64,000 bases of DNA from JACNKV01 sp964645915 (GCA_964645915.1 CAZYDH010000005.1:47614-111613); one strand, 5' to 3'. Counted from the stretch's first letter, positions 8,570 through 18,835 are shown. Notes: generated by a model not told the origin, from the sequence alone. Made by a program: numbers and translations.

Positions 8570-9490
8570 CTACCGGAAAAGTAAAATTATAAACAGAATA
8601 TAACCCGTGATCAATATCAAAGAACTAATACGCGAGACCGGTTGTTTCATTTTTCCTAAAGGAATTAATATTAATCCAAAGGCGATCATAAAAGGGATTT
8701 CAAGGTAGAGAATGTTGATCGGTGATATTAAAGGTTTAATCAAGGATACTATCCCAAGGACTGAAAGAATATTAAAAAGATTGGATCCGACAATATTTCC
8801 AACAGAAATAGCACTTTCTTTACGAAATGCTGCTATAGCAGAAGTCGCTAATTCTGGAAGTGAAGTACCAAATGCAACAACACTCATCCCAATGACAGCT
8901 TCACTGACTCCAAGTCGTTTAGCAATTCCGATGGCACCATCAACAAATATATCCGCACCATAATAAAGTGCCACACAACCGATTATAAATATTGGTACTG
9001 TCCATTTTGTTGTTGAAATGACATCACCAACCGATTCTACACGACGAGAAGGGTGCATAATACAGTATACCGTATATAAAACAACCCCAATAAATAGGAT
9101 AAGTCCTTCTATGCGAGATATACTGCCATTTAATATAAAGAAAATAAAAATCAGGGAAACGACGAGATAGATGTAAATATCCCTTTTAGATCGCTCAAAA
9201 TGAATTGTGATCGGAAATATCAACGAACTAATTCCCAGAACCAATCCTACATTTGCAACATTCGATCCAATAACGTTTCCTATAGCGATTGTTGATGATC
9301 CTGAAATTGCAGCTTTTAAACTGACAACTAATTCAGGGAGAGAAGTTCCAAAAGCAACAATAGTTAATCCAACAACCAATGGAGATAATTGGTATTTTCC
9401 TGCGATTGTAACCGAACTTTTTACGATCCATTCGGCTCCGTAATAAAGCAACACTGTACCAACAATTAATGATATAATATCAATTAACAT
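8570..9490 (-). CDS. Calcium/sodium antiporter, CaCA family (YrbG-like)
   Basis: This 306-residue integral membrane protein has about ten helices and an internal two-fold repeat. Each half carries the ion-binding alpha repeat: GTSLPE at 48-53 with GNVIGSN at 71-77, and GTSLPE at 208-213 with GNIVGSN at 231-237. The two conserved glutamates coordinate Ca2+ and Na+. The protein exchanges Ca2+ for Na+ or H+ across the inner membrane. Its start overlaps the end of nadD by seven bases. The length and both alpha repeats are intact, so it should be functional. The physiological ion is inferred from the family. Confidence 0.92.
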   Translation of the reverse strand: MLIDIISLIVGTVLLYYGAEWIVKSSVTIAGKYQLSPLVVGLTIVAFGTSLPELVVSLKAAISGSSTIAIGNVIGSNVANVGLVLGISSLIFPITIHFERSKRDIYIYLVVSLIFIFFILNGSISRIEGLILFIGVVLYTVYCIMHPSRRVESVGDVISTTKWTVPIFIIGCVALYYGADIFVDGAIGIAKRLGVSEAVIGMSVVAFGTSLPELATSAIAAFRKESAISVGNIVGSNLFNILSVLGIVSLIKPLISPINILYLEIPFMIAFGLILIPLGKMKQPVSRISSLILITGYILFIILLFR

Positions 9491-10077
9491 TCGTTCGAAT
9501 ATAAATTGTGTTCATTAATATATTCCCAGACTGGTTGAGTGACCATATATCGTATTGTTTTATCTTCAACCCAGCGTTTTCTTATTTGAGTTGATGATAT
9601 CTCAAAACGTGGAATATTTGCAAACTGGATATGATGTAATATCCAATTTGGAATAATACTTGGTTTAAAACCGGGTCTAATAGCAACAATTACCGTGCAT
9701 TCTTGTAATATACTCTTTGGTTCTTTCCAATTGTGAAAATCTAATAGAGTGTCACTTCCTATTAAAAAATAAATCTCTTCTTTTTTAAGATTAAGTTCAC
9801 TTTTAATAGTTCGAATTGTATCAATAGAATATGAAATTCCACCTCTTTTAATCTCAAGGTCATTTAATTCAAAATGAGGATTATCTGCAATTGCTGAACT
9901 CAACATATTTACTCGGTGATCTACCTGAGTGATTTCTTTTGTTTTTTTATGAGGCGGATAGTTTGCAGGAATAAAGAATATTTTTTCAAACTCTTCAGCT
10001 TCACAAATAGTCTGAGCTATCAATAAGTGCCCCACATGTGGTGGATCAAATGTTCCTCCAAATAAACAAATTTTCAT
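9484..10077 (-). CDS. nadD: Nicotinate-nucleotide adenylyltransferase
   Basis: This 197-residue nucleotidyltransferase has the GGTFDPPHVGH motif at residues 7-17, the substrate region FIPANYPPHK (about 35-44), and the late ISSTQIRKR motif (about 160-168) that binds ATP phosphates. NadD adenylates nicotinate mononucleotide to deamido-NAD in NAD synthesis. The start abuts the bamD stop and the end overlaps the antiporter start. It differs from coaD in this window by the PPHVGH and SSTxIR motifs. Full length. Confidence 0.95.
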   Translation of the reverse strand: MKICLFGGTFDPPHVGHLLIAQTICEAEEFEKIFFIPANYPPHKKTKEITQVDHRVNMLSSAIADNPHFELNDLEIKRGGISYSIDTIRTIKSELNLKKEEIYFLIGSDTLLDFHNWKEPKSILQECTVIVAIRPGFKPSIIPNWILHHIQFANIPRFEISSTQIRKRWVEDKTIRYMVTQPVWEYINEHNLYSNEC

Positions 10078-10829
10078 TATTTCTTTCGACTCAATTTTTT
10101 TTCAGTTTTTAAAAGAAGCAATTTGATTTCTTCTTTTGTTTCTTTATCGAATTGACTATTTGTTTTGTCATAATATTCGTTTGCAGCAATCAGGTCCGGC
10201 AACTTACAATACGATTCAATAATCTTTTGATGTGAATCTTTTACAAGAGGTGTATCATAATATTGATTTAATAACTCTTCAAAGGAGACAATTGCAGAAT
10301 CATAAGCACCTAATTTCATATACAATATACCTGTTTCATAAACTTTAGTCGCTAATTTGATTCTTAGATCCGAGATTGTATCATGGGCATCTGAACGAAA
10401 TTCGGAATCTGGATACTCTTCCATAAATTCCTGTAATTTATCAATGGCATGCTGCGTATAAGATTGATCGTGATAATATTTTGGCGATTCAAACACATAT
10501 GATTCACAAATTCGCCACCTTGCTTTTTCAACAAAAGAACTGAATCCCATACGGCGTGATAAACGATCATACTCTGCGATAGCAAGTAAATATTCTTTAT
10601 TCAAAAAATAAGACTCTCCTAAATAGAATAATACTTCATCACCAATATCAGTATGGGATGCTTTCATTACCAAAGATTGAAATATCGTTTGAGCTTTGAG
10701 ATATTTTTTCTTCTCTAATAACGTTTTACCATATTCTAATTGTCCGTTATAATCATCTTCTTTTGGTTGGTTGCTTGCACATCCAATAAATAGTACACTA
10801 ATTATACCGATCAGTATATATTTTCTCAT
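10077..10829 (-). CDS. bamD: Outer membrane assembly lipoprotein BamD
   Basis: I place the start at the ATG at 10829, which has a good ribosome site (AAAGGA, five bases upstream), rather than the in-frame ATG at 10853. The protein then begins MRKYILIGIISVLFIGCAS, a clean lipoprotein signal with the lipidated cysteine after FIG. TPR-like helical repeats follow, with the BamD-type segment YDRLSRRMGFSSFVEKARWRI shortened here. BamD supports BamA in inserting beta-barrel proteins into the outer membrane. Its presence shows a diderm cell. It could be another TPR lipoprotein, but size (250 residues) and repeat pattern fit BamD. Confidence 0.85.
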   Translation of the reverse strand: MRKYILIGIISVLFIGCASNQPKEDDYNGQLEYGKTLLEKKKYLKAQTIFQSLVMKASHTDIGDEVLFYLGESYFLNKEYLLAIAEYDRLSRRMGFSSFVEKARWRICESYVFESPKYYHDQSYTQHAIDKLQEFMEEYPDSEFRSDAHDTISDLRIKLATKVYETGILYMKLGAYDSAIVSFEELLNQYYDTPLVKDSHQKIIESYCKLPDLIAANEYYDKTNSQFDKETKEEIKLLLLKTEKKLSRKK

Positions 10830-10846
10830 TTCATTCCTTTCAATAC

Positions 10847-11749
10847 TTACCATACCATTGAAAATGATACACCACCGATTCCGTATGGTGCTGATTTATT
10901 ATACATTAAACCAAGTGATGTATCCAATTTCTTTTTCTCATTATTCCGTCCTGCAGTCCACACTGCTTCCAACGCACTGACCACATGATTAAACAACACA
11001 GCACTTACTGCATATGAAGCCATATTCAAATACGTATTTGTATCCTCTCTTTGATTTAGATAGTCGTTTTTATTATGTGTAATAATAATAATTTTATATC
11101 CATCTTCTACTTCCTTTTCCTCTTTCCACCATAATGCTGTAGAGTCCGATTCCCACGTGTCATCCCATCCGGCAACAAATCTATCATACTTCCCTATATT
11201 TTCATAAAAGTCTCTGTTCCTTAATACCATAACTCCTTGATCAAGAAGAAGGCTTCCTTGCGGCGTTGCAAGGGTGTCAGAGGATATATAAGTTCCTTGA
11301 TAAATGAGTGTCAAATCATGAGATCCACCACTTAGGGAAATGTCCTGTAGAGAAGTATCAGCATGTAAATCTTCAAAGAGTAGTGTACCGAAATACCAAT
11401 CCGACAGGTTCCAATGATCATCAGCAAAAGATTCATATTTTATGCGTAGATCTTCGGCTTTTTGATTCAATTCCCACCATGCAACAATACCCGCGATTTC
11501 CACACCTGCAAAAACAACTGGTTTCCACCAACTATCCTTATTATAAATTTGTCCCCATCCCGGAACGACTAAAGAACGAATCATTGCTTGAGCAGGATAC
11601 ATAATATTTGCAGTATCTTTTGTATTATTGATTGTATCCGGTTCAAGATATTCAAAATCCATAGCTGCAAAACGATTATCAAATGAAGATAACACATCCT
11701 CTGCAAAACTAACAGATATGATTAATAGTATTACGAAAAGTATTTTCAT
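10847..11749 (-). CDS. DUF5683-like secreted or membrane protein
   Basis: The 300-residue protein has a signal peptide (MKILFVILLIISVSFAEDV). Near residues 57-75 it carries MIRSLVVPGWGQIYNKDSWW, typical of the DUF5683 family found mainly in Bacteroidetes and relatives. A hydrophobic segment follows (VVFAGVEIAGIVAWW), and the C-terminal YLNMASYAVSAVLFNHVVSALEA is a second conserved hydrophobic stretch. No enzymatic residues are recognisable. The gene overlaps the bamD frame at its 3' end, so it is probably co-transcribed with bamD and may belong to the cell envelope. The function is unknown. Confidence 0.7.
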   Translation of the reverse strand: MKILFVILLIISVSFAEDVLSSFDNRFAAMDFEYLEPDTINNTKDTANIMYPAQAMIRSLVVPGWGQIYNKDSWWKPVVFAGVEIAGIVAWWELNQKAEDLRIKYESFADDHWNLSDWYFGTLLFEDLHADTSLQDISLSGGSHDLTLIYQGTYISSDTLATPQGSLLLDQGVMVLRNRDFYENIGKYDRFVAGWDDTWESDSTALWWKEEKEVEDGYKIIIITHNKNDYLNQREDTNTYLNMASYAVSAVLFNHVVSALEAVWTAGRNNEKKKLDTSLGLMYNKSAPYGIGGVSFSMVW

Positions 11750-11773
11750 AGAAGTCTCCTTATCATTTATCTA

Positions 11774-14710
11774 TTAAAATCCAAATAGCATGGTAAAATA
11801 CCATCGAATATTCTGACCGTATGAATATGACAATTTTTCAAATTTATCTATCCCATAATGAGCTTCTAATCCTATTGCTGTAGGGTAATTATAAAATGAA
11901 AAACCATTCAAACGCCATTGAATTCCTACACTTTTTTTCCAGTCGGGATTTGAAGTTGTCCAAGCATCTCCAAATTGCCCTATCAAACCTATTACACTGT
12001 TTTGTGCAATGAACCAACCTAGTTGGTAATGTTTTTGATAGAATATAGGTATTCTAAAATCTAATTCTGTAATAACTTTATTTGTTCCTTCGATGCTATA
12101 GTATGAATACCCTTGTATTCCATCCAAGCCACCTGCAAAATAATTAAAAAACGAATCAACTTTTGTAAAATTAATCAACCCTAAATCGGTATCCAGAGTA
12201 ATCGTCCATCTGTTTGTTCCCGGTACTTCCCAGTGATATGAACCCGATAGGTCCATGCGTAAATAATCATTGTCACTAAAGGCTTCGATAAGAGTTCCAG
12301 CATCTGATAGATCAAGCCCTGTAATAAATTCATTATTCTCATACGCGATATCTGCTTCAAGAGAAAAGCCATTTGAAGGATTGATATTACTATCAAAACG
12401 ATGTTTAGAGGCTTGCATCTTCCATTTTAATCCTGTGACGACACCTCTATAGTAATCATACGCGAGACCACCTTGAAGATTTTCTGTAGGAATATTTTGT
12501 TTGATATGTGCACGATATCGTTGCCACATTGAGTACAACTCAATTGAAGAAATACCCAAGATAGGAAGTTTCAAACCACCCTTAAAAGCTATCATTCGGA
12601 ATTTTAAATTATCATCAATTGGATAAACACCTCTCCAATCAAACTTATCCGTTTTATTACGAGTCAGGTAATACACTTCAGTAAACAGAGTCGGATATAA
12701 TCTTTTAAATTCAAACAAAAAGAATAAGTCTAAATCTCCAAGTGAATTAACCGATGCTCCTCCAAACAGTGATAGTCTTTGAAGAACTTCACTTGAATAA
12801 AAGAAGAATCCGGGTTTTAGAGTTCCATAGTCAACCATGAGTTTTGGCATTATAAACATTGGAGGAAACGCATCATTATACATTTTCGCTTCTGAAAAAT
12901 CCTTTTTGTCAATATATGGAGCTACATTTAGATGTTTGATATCTGAGTTTTGAGGATATCCTACTATTTCAATAGGGAATAATTGAATACTATCTAAGAA
13001 TGCAATAGTATACTTTCCATCTTTATATAATGAATAAACTACTTGACCATTCTTATTGATATCGGGCATAAATGCACCGCCCATTACGTTTGTACAGTAA
13101 GCACTTTCACCAGAATCTATATTCAAATAAGATAAATTAAAAATACCATTTTGATCATCAACGTAAAGTAACTCAGTTTCTGAAATTGCAACTGGATCTC
13201 TTTCATCCCATTCTTGATTTGCTAATTCAGTAATTTCACCATTATTTGTTAATGAAATCGATGAAATATTACGAAAATGATTTAGAGTATAATCTACTAA
13301 TATTGTCGAGTTGTCAGAAGAAATTGATACAGAATGTAAAATTCGATGGTCTTTATAGTTTGTGATTTGTTTGATTTCATCAGTTTTCAAATCGAATGTC
13401 GAAATATTTTGAATACCATCTAGTGTAGAGATAAATGCTATACTGCTATCTTTCTCTATATAAACTGGAGAAAAAGCACGAGTACCAAAAGTAAGTCGTT
13501 TCTCTTCTTCATTTACGACATCATACTCAAATAAATCAAAATATTTTGATCCATTTTTATCCGGATATTTTGGTTTCTTTGAATAATATAAATACTTCCC
13601 AGATATTCCCCATGTTACTGCACTTTTTATACTTGAGGTGATTTTATTTTGCTCTTTAGAATCTATTGTGTAAATAAAAAGATCGGTTTGTGAAAAATAA
13701 TCATTTTCCTGATTAGAGATGAATGCAAATTGATTACCGTCCGGAGACCATACGGGATGTAGATTTGCAGTGCCTTCTGAAATTAATACTTCCCCCTCTA
13801 ATTTATTCGGACCTATAAATTGTTCTACAGGAGTATATTTTTTCCCTAAGTCAATTATAAATTGATCATACAATTGATTGGAATTAATTCCAATTGAGTT
13901 TTGTATTGCTTTATTTACGGAAAAATTAATTGGAGAGGATAGTTCATTCATTATGTTTTTTAAAGCATCAGACCCATATTGCTTTGCAATGTAATTACAT
14001 AAAGCATAACCTGAATTATAGGTCGATTCATTTCCTATTCCCTTTTTACCAAAGGTATTCATTTCTGTAAATGACAATAAATTATTATTGAGATATCTGT
14101 CTCTTAGGATCATATCTCGATGTGAATCCCATAAATCCCAGGTAGCTTCATCATACATATATTGAGCAGTTCCTTCAGCTAACCATGGAGGGATAATCGT
14201 TCCGGGAATTGGAAAGCTTGCTAGAGTATTTGGATATCCATATAAAACATCTTTTCTTTTCTCCTTTTCATATCCCATCCATTGTAAATACCCGCCAGGG
14301 ATATTTTTTCCATATTTCATGGCGACCTGGATTGAGATAATATGTGTGAACTCATGAGTAATTACGTTTTGGAGCCAACGATGACTCCCTCGTAATTCAA
14401 AATCTAATGGTGATGTCCAGATATATATTTTATTGTCATAATAATAAGCCATACCGTTTGAAAAATCATCGGTATCAAGAAAAACAATATGAGTTTTTGA
14501 TGGTGGCTCATAGTCATATAATTCGGTGACAAATGGATAAATTTGTTCGGCTATGTATGCTCCTTCACGGGCAGATTGTTCAGTTCCATCATAAAAATGA
14601 ACTGAAAAATGGTCCGTTTCGATTGTTTTCCAATCGATCTCAGGGTGATTATACTCAACCTGTGAGAATAAAAAAGAAGTAAAAAAGAAAAAATGTAAAT
14701 AACGATTCAT
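11774..14710 (-). CDS. Secreted fusion: MA-like zinc peptidase, TolB-type propeller, outer-membrane barrel
   Basis: The 978-residue protein starts with a signal peptide (about 1-17). A peptidase MA-like domain follows, with the zinc motif HEFTH at 119-123 and a downstream ligand in WLAEGTAQY (E179). Residues about 305-560 hold TolB/PD40-type beta-propeller blades, such as HPVWSPDGNQFAFIS. From about 640 to the end the sequence alternates aromatic beta strands and finishes with phenylalanine (LFGF), as in outer-membrane barrels. Protease, propeller and barrel in one chain suggest a surface-displayed or periplasmic gluzincin anchored in the outer membrane. It overlaps the neighbouring sorting-domain gene by one base. 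Substrate unknown. Confidence 0.8.
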   Translation of the reverse strand: MNRYLHFFFFTSFLFSQVEYNHPEIDWKTIETDHFSVHFYDGTEQSAREGAYIAEQIYPFVTELYDYEPPSKTHIVFLDTDDFSNGMAYYYDNKIYIWTSPLDFELRGSHRWLQNVITHEFTHIISIQVAMKYGKNIPGGYLQWMGYEKEKRKDVLYGYPNTLASFPIPGTIIPPWLAEGTAQYMYDEATWDLWDSHRDMILRDRYLNNNLLSFTEMNTFGKKGIGNESTYNSGYALCNYIAKQYGSDALKNIMNELSSPINFSVNKAIQNSIGINSNQLYDQFIIDLGKKYTPVEQFIGPNKLEGEVLISEGTANLHPVWSPDGNQFAFISNQENDYFSQTDLFIYTIDSKEQNKITSSIKSAVTWGISGKYLYYSKKPKYPDKNGSKYFDLFEYDVVNEEEKRLTFGTRAFSPVYIEKDSSIAFISTLDGIQNISTFDLKTDEIKQITNYKDHRILHSVSISSDNSTILVDYTLNHFRNISSISLTNNGEITELANQEWDERDPVAISETELLYVDDQNGIFNLSYLNIDSGESAYCTNVMGGAFMPDINKNGQVVYSLYKDGKYTIAFLDSIQLFPIEIVGYPQNSDIKHLNVAPYIDKKDFSEAKMYNDAFPPMFIMPKLMVDYGTLKPGFFFYSSEVLQRLSLFGGASVNSLGDLDLFFLFEFKRLYPTLFTEVYYLTRNKTDKFDWRGVYPIDDNLKFRMIAFKGGLKLPILGISSIELYSMWQRYRAHIKQNIPTENLQGGLAYDYYRGVVTGLKWKMQASKHRFDSNINPSNGFSLEADIAYENNEFITGLDLSDAGTLIEAFSDNDYLRMDLSGSYHWEVPGTNRWTITLDTDLGLINFTKVDSFFNYFAGGLDGIQGYSYYSIEGTNKVITELDFRIPIFYQKHYQLGWFIAQNSVIGLIGQFGDAWTTSNPDWKKSVGIQWRLNGFSFYNYPTAIGLEAHYGIDKFEKLSYSYGQNIRWYFTMLFGF

Positions 14711-17466
14711 TAATGTATTACAGCTATTTTTATCACTTTAGATTGAGAATCCCTCATGTTTTTTGCAGTTACATTGGCAAAATACACACCCGATTCAACA
14801 TCTTCCACATTCCAGATAACCTCATTAGGAAATCCTTTTACCGGATTTGTAATAGTTAAGGTTTCTACATAAAATCCAGCCAGATTGTATATTTTAATTT
14901 CTATCGTTTCTGCGGACTCACATTGTATTCGTAATTTTACCTCGTCATCATAAACCGGATTAGGGTATGCATAACTTAGATCATTGACAAATAAAGTTGT
15001 TTGAACATCTTTTGTTAAATATTTGAGATGAACAGAACGCGAGTGAAATGAATCTCCATTGTATAAAGACCACTCATTTCCTTGCGAATCGCTTACTTCA
15101 TCAAATTTCCACAAATATGTTGATGTTGAGATATATCCGAATTGATCAATTTTACCTACATAAACAACCTCGTCATTATCAAAACTTGTTAATTGATAAA
15201 TAATTTCTCCAACGGAATTAAAAATAAATATCTTATTACCATTTTTAGATTTTATTACAACTTCAGGATGTGGATCGCCAATGATATTATTTACGAATAT
15301 CTTTGAATCAAACGAACCAACAATTGGAAAACCCGGTAACAGATTTAAATTCTTGTCATATGCGTATAAATTACCACCTATATCGCTTAGTAGTATGTCA
15401 ACATGTCCATCAAGATTTAAATCTGATGCAACAACCGATTTATACTGCGCTCCGTCTAATGTATTTATTACCGTTCCATTTTTTGAAATATGGATTCCAT
15501 CAACACTTGTTGATACCCATAGTGTATCTTCTGAATCTATTAAAGTCACTTCTTGTTGATAGAGATCAAGTTCCTCAACAGTTAATGAATCATACGATCC
15601 TGAAAATATATTATTTACGATCACTATCGGTTCACTTAACTGTCCGGATGTTTCTGTCATTATCATATTATTCGTATTAGAATCAAATTCAAAATGATAA
15701 AGATGTGGATCGTCAAATGTTGAAATTATATTCTTATAAGGTTCATCTGGGTGATTGGATTGTGTTAGAAATATTTTTCCTGTATAATTAAAATTGTCAT
15801 TATCCACTTTAAAATAGTATTTATTTTCAAGATCTTCTAATGATGCCCACCATAATACGTTTTCTCCACCAATAATATCTTTAATACCATCATTATTTAT
15901 ATCACATATTGAATGAACATTAACCAGTGAATCAGGAAATCCATCAACTAATAATGAATTTGATATTGTAAACGACATTGTATCGTTCGGTAATGAGATA
16001 TTCTCAATCTTCAAAAACGTCGATGCTCCATTATTCGATTCGGTATTTGGGAAGGAGTAGGGTCCAAAAGCAGGATAACCTCCACCATTTATACTTTCAT
16101 ACTCATAATTTCCTTTAAACCACATATCTCCAAAATATCCACTGGTTGGATCAAAAAACATATGAATATTTTGATATCCTATATCTTGTGCACCATCTGC
16201 TTCTTCAAGATCAACCCCTTTACTTTCTCTATCAACATTGATTGAGTACCAATCCTCGGTAGATTCGATAATTGATTCATCAATATGCCATATCAGTAAG
16301 CCTGAAGCAGGAAGTCCACTATCATAATTTGGAATAGAAGTAATGACTTTATTTTCATCATACTCGATATCCACTGAGTCAAGTAAAACGGTATATAATC
16401 CGGGATATGTACCCGTATCCTCCCATATCGTGTATCGAGTTGAATCAATATTTATATTTTCTTTATACCAATTATTACGATGCTCTATCAAAAAATATTC
16501 ATTCTGATTGATTTGTAATTGCAATATTGAATTACTGATATTTCTGGCAGGGAGTAATATTTCTGAAGGCGCTTGTACAACAATCGGATCAACCCATCCT
16601 GCCCATTTTCGTGTCCAAGCATCAGGTGGAGAAGGAATAAGTCCATTCCCATTATTAGATCCTTGATCCATTAATCCAAAAACACCAATTCCACTTTCTC
16701 CCGTTTCAGTGTTCCATAATGGCGGAAGTCCTACTGCAAACCCAAGCATCAACGCAAACGTTCCTGTCAAACCAAACTGATACTGACAAGGATCAGAACT
16801 CGAAGAAAAGATTGATTCGGTTTCTGGGTATAGTAAATGATTTTGAGTCTCCGGTAGGATGATCCCATGTTCTACACCAAAAAGCGATGTACCTAACATA
16901 TCTCTATCAATATAAGTCGATGGTATATCATTTGGGGTGGGATCTAAAGTAGGCAATGAAAAATCTTGTCCGATCCCTGCATGAAATACTACAACAATAT
17001 CATATTGATCAAAAGAAACAGATTCAGCAGCCGTTAAAGCATCACGAAATAATTGTGTGATCCTTTCTTCTTTAACCTCATCCGTTTCATTATACGGATT
17101 ATACCACGACATTTCATTAGGTAAAGTAAACACATTATCTGAATCTTCCGGATAGATGGTAGAAGACTCTAAATCAATACCAAACACTTGATTTGACACA
17201 TCACGGAAATAATTATCAACTGCTTTTAATTGAGAAAAGAAATATTCTCGATCATGTGGAGGTGGATCAATAGTATAATCTCCACATTCATTTGAGTTAG
17301 CAGATAAAAGGAAATGTCCGTTTCCGGTGGTACCTTCTTCTTCATCTAAGTTGAATTCTACACGAAGTACCGCGATTTTTAAATAACCGGTAATCGATTC
17401 TGAGAATAAAGGTGTTAGAAAAACGAGCAGAAAGATAAAATATATCCTGCTTTTTACTGTATTCAT
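14710..17466 (-). CDS. Secreted M6-protease-like protein lacking the HExxH site, with type IX sorting domain
   Basis: The 918-residue protein has a signal peptide (about 1-24). An M6 (immune inhibitor A-like) domain spans about 25-300, recognisable from GVFGLMDQGSNNGNG and PDAWTRKWAGW. The segment where M6 enzymes have HEFGHxLGLPDL reads LMLGFAVGLPPL (239-250), so both zinc histidines and the glutamate are missing. The middle resembles FG-GAP/VCBS-type repeats (for example DLNLDGHVDILLSDIGG). The last 85 residues are a Por secretion sorting domain (YAYPNP, SGVYFANV, KIAVI). It should be exported by type IX secretion and act by binding rather than proteolysis. Confidence 0.82.
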   Translation of the reverse strand: MNTVKSRIYFIFLLVFLTPLFSESITGYLKIAVLRVEFNLDEEEGTTGNGHFLLSANSNECGDYTIDPPPHDREYFFSQLKAVDNYFRDVSNQVFGIDLESSTIYPEDSDNVFTLPNEMSWYNPYNETDEVKEERITQLFRDALTAAESVSFDQYDIVVVFHAGIGQDFSLPTLDPTPNDIPSTYIDRDMLGTSLFGVEHGIILPETQNHLLYPETESIFSSSSDPCQYQFGLTGTFALMLGFAVGLPPLWNTETGESGIGVFGLMDQGSNNGNGLIPSPPDAWTRKWAGWVDPIVVQAPSEILLPARNISNSILQLQINQNEYFLIEHRNNWYKENINIDSTRYTIWEDTGTYPGLYTVLLDSVDIEYDENKVITSIPNYDSGLPASGLLIWHIDESIIESTEDWYSINVDRESKGVDLEEADGAQDIGYQNIHMFFDPTSGYFGDMWFKGNYEYESINGGGYPAFGPYSFPNTESNNGASTFLKIENISLPNDTMSFTISNSLLVDGFPDSLVNVHSICDINNDGIKDIIGGENVLWWASLEDLENKYYFKVDNDNFNYTGKIFLTQSNHPDEPYKNIISTFDDPHLYHFEFDSNTNNMIMTETSGQLSEPIVIVNNIFSGSYDSLTVEELDLYQQEVTLIDSEDTLWVSTSVDGIHISKNGTVINTLDGAQYKSVVASDLNLDGHVDILLSDIGGNLYAYDKNLNLLPGFPIVGSFDSKIFVNNIIGDPHPEVVIKSKNGNKIFIFNSVGEIIYQLTSFDNDEVVYVGKIDQFGYISTSTYLWKFDEVSDSQGNEWSLYNGDSFHSRSVHLKYLTKDVQTTLFVNDLSYAYPNPVYDDEVKLRIQCESAETIEIKIYNLAGFYVETLTITNPVKGFPNEVIWNVEDVESGVYFANVTAKNMRDSQSKVIKIAVIH

Positions 17467-17485
17467 TTTTATACTTAGTTAAATG

Positions 17486-18835
17486 TTAAAATGCCCAGTT
17501 CAATGAAAATCTCATTGTATTTGTCAGCGGATGACCCACTTCACCGGACGTATACCCAAAATCAAAACCGTATTCACCAAATCGAAGGCCAACACCTACC
17601 GTTGGATTTGCAATTTTACCCGTTTTATCGTAGTAAAAACCTCCTCTTAAAGCGAAGTATTCTGAATACCAATATTCAAGTCCTATATTATGAATTAACT
17701 TATCTATCTCATTTTTAATTGTACGTTTTTTTGCTTGACCTACTTCAAGTTGACCATATTCGTTATATCTACCCCAATCCTCATCTCCGGGAATTTCACC
17801 TGACCTAACCATCTCTCCCTCATTTGGACTACCATCGTGATTGATGTCATCATCCCATGCATACCCACCTATTATTCCATCTGCGGAGCGATTATCGATG
17901 GATAGATCTTTATCACCACCAAGTAGCCAATCATCAATCCAAGATGTAAATATAGCGATATATATTGGATCAGTGTGATGTGTTTCTTGTTGACCCTCTC
18001 GATTATATTCTCCATTCGGATTTTCATATCCTTCTTTGTCATATCTCCCAATATATCCGTCACCATCCCAATCCATATTCGGATATGATGCCACTAACAT
18101 TTTATTCACATCATATACAATGCTTAGTTTATTATATTCGGTATCGATCAAACGATAATTTATCCCAAGTGATAAATTTGTTGGTTGGGGGTCAGCTTGA
18201 GCCGGATCAATAAATGCTACTTTTGGTCCGATATTTGTTATAGTAGCCGCTACATCAAGATCAGGGATTAAAAATTGTTTTCTAAGGTAACCGACGTCAA
18301 AACCAAAATCTATTGAAGTTCCTTTCCCCTTTTCAGCCCCAGCTCCATATTCTGTTAAATGTTGGTAGGATATCTTTGCATTGAGTCCAAAAGAAGATTT
18401 TTCAGATAATAATGATCCATAAGAAACTGTGGTTGCCATCATAAAACTTGTGAATACACCTTGATAATCATCAGGATGATCTCCCATCCTAATTTGTTCT
18501 CCGAGGTTTAAATAAATAATATGACCACCTAAAGTACCAATAAATGGAATATGTCTACGAAATGCAAAAAAGTCATAATAGAGGTCTTCTGCCAAGTTCG
18601 GTAACCAGTTGACATGCATCATGGCAACTTCTGTTCCTTCGAGAAAACCTAATCCGGCCGGATTCCAGTAACTTGCGTAAGCGTCATTAGCAATAGCGGT
18701 TTGTGCTTCTCCCATTCCTCCTGCCCGTGCACCGGGAGAGATTAAAAGAAATATCGCTCCTGCTTCACCTTGAGCTAATGATGTATTCACAAGCGCTGTT
18801 ACACTAAATATCAACGCGATAAGAAAATGCTTCAT
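17486..18835 (-). CDS. PorV/PorQ-family outer membrane protein
   Basis: The 449-residue protein has a signal peptide ending near SLAQ (about residue 21). The family signature SPGARAGGMGEAQTAIANDA, shortened here, is followed by YWNPAGLGFLEG, which marks PorV/PorQ-like proteins of the FadL-type barrel class. The C-terminus is strand-rich and ends with NWAF. An insertion around residues 250-300 is rich in Asp/Gly and could bind calcium (MDWDGDGYIGRYDKEGY). PorV takes part in type IX secretion, and paralogues are numerous in FCB bacteria. This one heads the run that includes the sorting-domain protein. A good promoter and ribosome site (AGGAG) precede it. Confidence 0.8.
   Translation of the reverse strand: MKHFLIALIFSVTALVNTSLAQGEAGAIFLLISPGARAGGMGEAQTAIANDAYASYWNPAGLGFLEGTEVAMMHVNWLPNLAEDLYYDFFAFRRHIPFIGTLGGHIIYLNLGEQIRMGDHPDDYQGVFTSFMMATTVSYGSLLSEKSSFGLNAKISYQHLTEYGAGAEKGKGTSIDFGFDVGYLRKQFLIPDLDVAATITNIGPKVAFIDPAQADPQPTNLSLGINYRLIDTEYNKLSIVYDVNKMLVASYPNMDWDGDGYIGRYDKEGYENPNGEYNREGQQETHHTDPIYIAIFTSWIDDWLLGGDKDLSIDNRSADGIIGGYAWDDDINHDGSPNEGEMVRSGEIPGDEDWGRYNEYGQLEVGQAKKRTIKNEIDKLIHNIGLEYWYSEYFALRGGFYYDKTGKIANPTVGVGLRFGEYGFDFGYTSGEVGHPLTNTMRFSLNWAF

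Noticed and set aside
14710..17466. Idea that the M6-like gene is a broken protease gene
   Set aside because: The frame is uninterrupted over 918 codons with signal peptide and sorting domain, and the flanking motifs of the family are well kept.
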